Part shown: positions 34,006-37,492 of the stretch, piece after piece | Layout: each line of letters opens with the position of its first letter | Numbering within the stretch: position 1 is the first letter of the stretch | IMG/VR virus record: IMGVR_UViG_3300025809_000051 | Coordinates: 1 to 37,492 of that record | DNA: 37,492 bases | Origin: a virus | Direction: 5' to 3' (one strand) | Notes under the pieces: model-generated | The model's database searches: none | What the model was told of the DNA's origin: nothing | The model's input: only the letters and a program-made list of their open reading frames with translations | Program-made: the position numbers and the translations under genes

Positions 34006-34284
34006 TTATGATAAATATAATATTGTGTAGGCTATTGCTACGTTTAAATTAACTGCTACTAAGTTCCATTGTTTTGCTACAAATACTTGAGGTATTGATA
34101 TAACACCTGCTATAATATATGTAACGATTCCAGTTTGATCCGGTAATAAATGGGGAGACATCATCATAAATGCCGTCCCCATATATCCTAATCTACTCGA
34201 TAATCTTTCCACTGGCGTCAGCTTCTTCTGCCTTACCAGATTCTTCAACCATTTTCTTCTTAAGGTCTTCGATCGCCTGTTCAT
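34006..34284 (-). CDS. Small two-span membrane protein
   Basis: Up to 92 residues. Two hydrophobic spans are evident, about 50-63 (TGIVTYIIAGVISIPQVF) and 73-91 (NLVAVNLNVAIAYTILYL), linked by 'PQVFVAKQWN'. Proline-glutamine in a helix break recalls PQ-loop transport proteins, but two spans are too few for a full carrier. The longest frame overlaps the preceding gene by 92 bases; the basic N-terminus before residue 31 may be read-through, and ATG at 34182 (MGTAFMMM) or a non-ATG start near the overlap are alternatives. It abuts nrdA. I recognise similar proteins near nrd genes of marine phages without known function. Confidence 0.6.
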   Translation of the reverse strand: MNRRSKTLRRKWLKNLVRQKKLTPVERLSSRLGYMGTAFMMMSPHLLPDQTGIVTYIIAGVISIPQVFVAKQWNLVAVNLNVAIAYTILYLS

Positions 34285-34432
34285 AGTCGTCCATTTGTTT
34301 AATTGTTTCTAATGTTCCTACAGCTAGATCTTTTAGATAAGCTGTTTCATCTAATAGTTGTTGTACTACACCAATTAATGCTTGTACTTTTTTTTCTAAT
34401 AGATCTGTTCTACTTTGTTTACTACTTTTCAT
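34193..34432 (-). CDS. Small coiled-coil protein
   Basis: A 79-residue helical protein with heptad-like spacing through LLEKKVQALIGVVQQLLDETAYLK and a Lys/Glu-rich end. It lies 38 bases after the nrdB stop and its end overlaps the membrane-protein frame. Similar short coiled coils ('LRDLA-GTLETIK' type) recur in marine phage nrd operons; their function is not known to me. It may be an oligomerisation or reductase-associated factor, a guess based on place only. Confidence 0.6.
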   Translation of the reverse strand: MKSSKQSRTDLLEKKVQALIGVVQQLLDETAYLKDLAVGTLETIKQMDDYEQAIEDLKKKMVEESGKAEEADASGKIIE

Positions 34433-34470
34433 ATAAGTCTTTGTATATTTCTTCTTCTGTTATTAATATT

Positions 34471-35439
34471 TTACCAGATGTCTTCGAAGTCTTCGCCTTC
34501 GCCAGCTTTTGAGTAATCAGTTGGCCTAGTTGCGAAAAAATCAGTATGAGTGACCCCGCCGGTAAGATGATAGAACCAATCAAGATTAGCTGCTGCTTTA
34601 GTGTCATACGCAAAATACGATCCCAAGTCAACATAGCCAAGTTCCACAAGTTTTTCATTTGTTCTCTTTTTTATAAAATGTTTCAAATCATTTGCTGATA
34701 TACCTTCGATATCACCCATCTCAAACATTTTGTCAATATATTTAGTTTCTAATTTAATCATTGTTTCCGCAGCTTTTATTATATCTTCTCGACATAAGTT
34801 TAGCAATTGGTTGTTTTCACTGCACATATCGCGGAATAGTTTACAACCCATTTTACTATGTAATGATTCATCTCTTACAGACCATTTCATTTGCTGTCCA
34901 ATGCCTTTAAGCAAATTGCGTAACTGAAAAGAATACAGCACTGCAAAAGCAGAATACAAACTAACTCCTTCAGCGAACGCAGAGAATACAGCAAGTGATT
35001 TAGCAATGCCGATTGGATTATCACCATCGTAAGCAACAAGATTATCAAAACGCTCAGCCGTAGCAGGCTCATGTAAAAATGCTTCATAGTCTTCAAGTTT
35101 TAATGTTTCATTTAAATAACTGTAAGCAACAGCGTGTATTGTTTCTTGTGACCCAAACATCATAGCCATTTGCTGTATCTCGTGTTTAGGAAACCAACCA
35201 ACTACTTTCTGCGTCCAATAATCTGATACCGCGCATTCCGTCTGTGCAAAGCCGAGTAAAATGTTACCGACCAGGTTTTTTTCTTTATCATCTAATTTTT
35301 CGTTCCAATCTTTAATATCGCTCTGCATTGAAATTTCAGTGTGTAACCAAAATGCTTGAGCTTGTTTTAACCAACCTTCTGTGTAGTAGTCAGGGTACTC
35401 AAAAGGTTTGTATGCTATTCTTTCGTCAAATAATCCCAT
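34471..35439 (-). CDS. nrdB: Ribonucleotide reductase small subunit, class I
   Basis: A 322-residue ferritin-like radical-generating subunit, partner of NrdA. Metal ligands by position: E68 (in QTECAVSDYW, where E. coli R2 has D84), E99 and H102 (QETIHAVAY), E157 (FAEGVSLY), E191 and H194 (RDESLHS). The tyrosyl-radical site Y106 is present, at the same +7 spacing from E99 as E. coli Y122. Glu in place of the first Asp is shared with some class I subtypes that use other metals, but these usually lack the Tyr, so a standard radical is the simpler reading. The C-terminus (EDFEDIW) is the acidic tail that docks to NrdA. It overlaps the upstream small gene by one base. Confidence 0.95.
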   Translation of the reverse strand: MGLFDERIAYKPFEYPDYYTEGWLKQAQAFWLHTEISMQSDIKDWNEKLDDKEKNLVGNILLGFAQTECAVSDYWTQKVVGWFPKHEIQQMAMMFGSQETIHAVAYSYLNETLKLEDYEAFLHEPATAERFDNLVAYDGDNPIGIAKSLAVFSAFAEGVSLYSAFAVLYSFQLRNLLKGIGQQMKWSVRDESLHSKMGCKLFRDMCSENNQLLNLCREDIIKAAETMIKLETKYIDKMFEMGDIEGISANDLKHFIKKRTNEKLVELGYVDLGSYFAYDTKAAANLDWFYHLTGGVTHTDFFATRPTDYSKAGEGEDFEDIW

Positions 35440-35606
35440 TATATATTTATTATGTGTTGTACAGTTTTTAATTCGGTCTTCCAGGAATCAATATAAGCCA
35501 TTATATCGATCTTTTTAGTAGACTTTGATACTTTATCCATATCATCTAAAACAGACCGTATAAACAGGTCTATCGTATGAAATTGTGTTTCTACGTCTTG
35601 ATCCAT
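35439..35606 (-). CDS. Tiny helical protein upstream of nrdB
   Basis: A 55-residue protein (MDQDVETQFHTIDLFIRSVL..., DIMAYIDSWKTELKTVQHII). It looks fully helical, with no enzyme motif. Its stop shares the A of the nrdB ATG (TAATG), and its own ATG shares an A with the upstream stop. This perfect chaining is strong evidence that it is translated. Function unknown. Confidence 0.65.
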   Translation of the reverse strand: MDQDVETQFHTIDLFIRSVLDDMDKVSKSTKKIDIMAYIDSWKTELKTVQHIINI

Positions 35607-35761
35607 TATTTATAAATGGTTAACGCAATGTCTATAAAAGGTATATACAACACGTGGGTTGTTTGTTCTGCTTCGGGATATGTTCTAGCTCCTATAACTA
35701 TTCCAGGATAAAATCCTAATTCAATTGACCACAGTGCTTTGTTTTCGTTTTCTTTACTCAT
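35606..35761 (-). CDS. Conserved tiny marine-phage protein (WSIELGFYPG)
   Basis: A 51-residue protein: a short polar N-terminus (SKENENK), then ALWSIELGFYPGIVIGARTY and HVLYIPFIDIALTIYK. I recognise this pattern as a frequent small protein in marine phages; its function is unknown. The core is beta-like and hydrophobic but not long enough for a clear membrane span. It is linked to the next gene by TAATG and lies 1 base after the previous stop. Confidence 0.7.
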   Translation of the reverse strand: MSKENENKALWSIELGFYPGIVIGARTYPEAEQTTHVLYIPFIDIALTIYK

Positions 35762-35762
35762 A

Positions 35763-35918
35763 TTATATGTTTTTGCTTAATATTAATGGAGATTCATTAT
35801 TTTTTCTTTTTATTAAATAAAAGCTTTGATTTTCTGTTATAATCAACGGCTCGTCTTTAAAAATTTTAGGATATTTATCTCTTACGTATTTTTCAATTCT
35901 CGCTACATCTAATTCCAT
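35763..35918 (-). CDS. Tiny hypothetical protein
   Basis: A 51-residue protein with a helical, charged first half (ELDVARIEKYVRDKYPKIF) and a beta-like second half (PLIITENQSFYLIKRK). Its start overlaps the upstream gene by 26 bases and its stop ends 1 base before the next ATG. The gene chain on both sides supports translation. No family is recognised. Confidence 0.6.
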   Translation of the reverse strand: MELDVARIEKYVRDKYPKIFKDEPLIITENQSFYLIKRKNNESPLILSKNI

Positions 35919-36069
35919 ATTGTTCTTGTAATTCTATTAATTCATTATATTTAACTTTACCTCGTATTTCCCAACTCCATTTGACAAACTTATCAATTTG
36001 GCGCTCAGCATACTTTTGTCTAGCTATCCTTTTTGCTTCGAAAGGATTATGCTTACTGTCTCGTCGCAT
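35893..36069 (-). CDS. Tiny basic protein overlapping nuclease gene
   Basis: A 58-residue protein, strongly basic and helical in its first half (RRDSKHNPFEAKRIARQKYA), then KFVKWSWEIRGKVKYNELIE. The pattern looks like a small nucleic-acid-binding or partner protein, but no domain can be named. It overlaps the end of the nuclease gene by 46 bases and the next gene's start by 26. Proximity to a PD-(D/E)XK nuclease may mean the two work together; this is inference. Confidence 0.6.
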   Translation of the reverse strand: MRRDSKHNPFEAKRIARQKYAERQIDKFVKWSWEIRGKVKYNELIELQEQYGIRCSEN

Positions 36070-36485
36070 TCTTTTTGATTTTGTGGTTTGTATAATGTTA
36101 CATTTGGAAATTGCCTAACAATTAATTGCTTGAATAACTTCCAGCGCATAGGAAAACTTTCGTTTGCACGACCTTTAGTTTCTATTATAAAATCATCGCC
36201 AATAAAATCAGGAGTATATTTAATAGGAAGTATTCTTTTACAACCTCTATTTTTATATTCACCTTTACCATTAGCTTGTCTTTCATAGACTTCGTTTTCA
36301 AAATGAAAACCATTAAGTAAAACAAAAGTTTCTCCTTCATATTTAGATTTTATTTTAGCTTTTTTTAAAGCCATATACATATAACGTTCTAGCCCTGAGG
36401 CGAAGTTGATGCCATCATATGACACCTTCTTCGACTGCACCGGACCTTTTTTTCTACTTCGTTTTTTATAGGGTAGTCTCTTCAT
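36024..36485 (-). CDS. PD-(D/E)XK nuclease (endonuclease I / DUF1064-like)
   Basis: A 153-residue nuclease. The motif order fits the family: E33 in ASGLERYMY, D93 in KYTPDFIG, and E102-T-K104 in IIETKGR, the E...PD...ExK metal site. The N-terminus is very basic (KKRSRKKGPVQSKK), useful for DNA contact. The length matches T7 endonuclease I (149), which cuts branched DNA so that concatemers can be packaged and host DNA degraded. Whether it cleaves junctions or another structure cannot be told from sequence. It overlaps the upstream gene by 20 bases. Confidence 0.8.
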   Translation of the reverse strand: MKRLPYKKRSRKKGPVQSKKVSYDGINFASGLERYMYMALKKAKIKSKYEGETFVLLNGFHFENEVYERQANGKGEYKNRGCKRILPIKYTPDFIGDDFIIETKGRANESFPMRWKLFKQLIVRQFPNVTLYKPQNQKECDETVSIILSKQKG

Positions 36486-36822
36486 TTACTTCAATGTCTT
36501 TAACTATATCATTTAAAACAGTATCTAAAGCGTGATCTTCATCATAATGCAAACCATCGTTACCGTTTTGACCAATGATATTATTTCTATTAATCATAGC
36601 CTGTTCAATCTCATCTGACAAGCATCGTTTAGCAGCTTCAATGTATAGCAAAGCATCCATAAGCTCTTCTTGAACATCGATTAAAAATCTATTAAGATCT
36701 TTTTCCTCACCGACTATTTCTTGCATCATTGTAGCTCCGTACTTTTCCTGACCAATGATACTACGCTGATCCATTTTCTTGAGTACTGCTAGTACTATTT
36801 CATCTTTAGTGTCTATCTTCAT
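36466..36822 (-). CDS. All-alpha NTP pyrophosphohydrolase-like protein
   Basis: A 118-residue helical, acidic protein. The core SIIGQEKYGATMM, then FLIDVQEELMDALLYIEAAK with E52, E53 and D56, resembles the ExxD helices of MazG/dUTPase-type all-alpha pyrophosphohydrolases that hydrolyse (d)NTPs to NMP. Its location directly after a MazG-domain gene in an nrd operon supports a role in dNTP pool cleaning. Only the first helical pair is convincing; the Asp/Glu-rich C-terminus (DEDHALDTVLNDIVKDIEVNE) is unlike known members. It may be a MazG-like partner without activity. It is chained to mazG by TAATG. Confidence 0.65.
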   Translation of the reverse strand: MKIDTKDEIVLAVLKKMDQRSIIGQEKYGATMMQEIVGEEKDLNRFLIDVQEELMDALLYIEAAKRCLSDEIEQAMINRNNIIGQNGNDGLHYDEDHALDTVLNDIVKDIEVNEETTL

Positions 36823-37490
36823 TACAATGTTTGTTTTACAAATGTTCCATTTTCCATTTTACCCTTACGGTTAGCTATTTCTTGATATGCTGATTCAATA
36901 CAACTTTCAATTTGCATACCTTCAAGCACAGCTAAGTTCGTAAGAACTACAACCATATCGCCAATAGCATCTTTTATTTCATACTTATCGTTCTTAAGCA
37001 ACGCTTCAGCTAGTTCACCAGCTTCTTCCATAAGCTTAACATATTGTGTATGTGAATTACCTTTATCATAAATACCACGCTCTTGAGCCCAGTCTCTAAT
37101 TAAAGGAAAATAATTAGTTAAATTAACCTGTTTTGGTGGATTATGATCTTGATTAAAAAAGGCTTCATAAAAAGCCTTGTTGTAAATATAGCTTCGATTA
37201 TCGTTAAACATCGAGGTTCTAGCGTTAGCTAATATCCAAGGTATATGCTCTCTTTCTAGCTTAAAATTATATTCTGGTGTTTTCCACTCCATGCCTAAGT
37301 TGTCTATAAGATTACCTTTTAGTTTATTAATTGGCACTGGAAATGTACTTGTTTGTTCTGTTGGGTTTACTTTCATATTTAATTTGAATAGATTTTTATA
37401 TAATGTTCTGTCTCTTTTGTAGCCATAAGACTTTTGAAGTTCTATTTCACGGTCTGATATATAATCTATATCGTCTGACTGTTCAAGAAC
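36822..37490 (-). CDS. mazG: MazG-domain protein, N-terminus outside window
   Basis: The C-terminal part is a MazG nucleotide pyrophosphohydrolase: E117, E118 and E121 (KLMEEAGELAEALL) and E133/D136/D140 (EIKDAIGDMVVVL), counted from the ATG at 37376, bind the metal that splits (d)NTPs or (p)ppGpp-like alarmones. The 116 residues before it are unrelated and may be a fused partner domain. The frame stays open upstream of that ATG to the window edge (ELQKSYGYKRDRTLYKN...), while the two other frames meet stops early. So either the protein is longer than 184 residues or the ATG is the start with A/T-rich leader. First gene of the - strand operon seen here. Confidence 0.8.
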   Translation of the reverse strand, partial: VLEQSDDIDYISDREIELQKSYGYKRDRTLYKNLFKLNMKVNPTEQTSTFPVPINKLKGNLIDNLGMEWKTPEYNFKLEREHIPWILANARTSMFNDNRSYIYNKAFYEAFFNQDHNPPKQVNLTNYFPLIRDWAQERGIYDKGNSHTQYVKLMEEAGELAEALLKNDKYEIKDAIGDMVVVLTNLAVLEGMQIESCIESAYQEIANRKGKMENGTFVKQTL

Positions 37491-37492
37491 TT

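Noticed and set aside
34422-34658. 78-residue - strand frame overlapping the nrdB end, ending in KILITEEEIYKDLYEK
   Set aside because: Most of it is a shifted copy of nrdB coding sequence. The last 16 residues, between nrdB and the next gene, look protein-like but lack an initiator, so I do not call a gene.
1-37492. CRISPR array, tRNA genes, integrase or attachment site, insertion sequence, terminal repeats
   Set aside because: I saw no regularly spaced repeats, no cloverleaf-like tRNA sequence, no recombinase motif and no long direct repeats at the ends; by-eye reading could miss a tRNA.

Overview
The window is part of the genome of a tailed double-stranded DNA phage (Caudoviricetes), probably an uncultured short-tailed marine phage. 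It holds the whole packaging, virion and lysis block on the + strand and part of a nucleotide-metabolism operon on the - strand. There are no tail sheath, tail tube or tape-measure genes. A very large internal protein follows the tail genes, which favours a podovirus-like virion. The DNA is AT-rich. Almost every start codon sits behind an A/T-only leader (for example positions 2914-2925, 6527-6541, 9000-9008 and 18825-18837) with no Shine-Dalgarno motif. This is typical of Bacteroidota and points to a flavobacterium-like host; that is inference, not proof.

Layout. (1) 1-2925: the end of a small conserved gene, a putative small terminase and the large terminase. (2) 2926-7990: portal, an acidic scaffold-like protein and the major capsid protein, closed by a clear terminator at 8013-8037. 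(3) 8041-8112: an intergenic dyad and a leader motif that also occurs before the scaffold gene. (4) 8113-18143: a head protein, connector/adaptor-type proteins and two large beta-rich tail proteins sharing an 'IPxGTxV'-type beta module. (5) 18162-29362: a glycine/alanine-rich internal protein, an unknown protein and a 3139-residue polyvalent-type protein. The last carries a zincin-like HEGGH site, a HAD-type phosphatase domain and a conserved C-terminal phage module, with four copies of an (M/K)ASKR motif at domain borders. (6) 29362-32185: a string of small genes including a holin-like one-membrane-span protein, a T7-lysozyme-like amidase and a family of tiny proteins beginning MSSPFQ. (7) 32220-32246: a terminator between converging transcription units. 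(8) 32284-37490 on the - strand: MazG-type and second all-alpha NTP pyrophosphohydrolases, a PD-(D/E)XK nuclease, four very small genes, nrdB, a coiled-coil protein, a membrane protein and nrdA, packed with overlaps or gaps of a few bases.

How it works together. The - strand operon would supply and clean the dNTP pool and process DNA. The + strand block builds the head, packages DNA, adds a short tail and internal ejection proteins, then lyses the host by holin plus amidase. The parts that most merit follow-up are the giant protein with its repeated ASKR boundaries, the MSSPFQ-tagged small proteins, and the repeated leader/dyad around the capsid gene.
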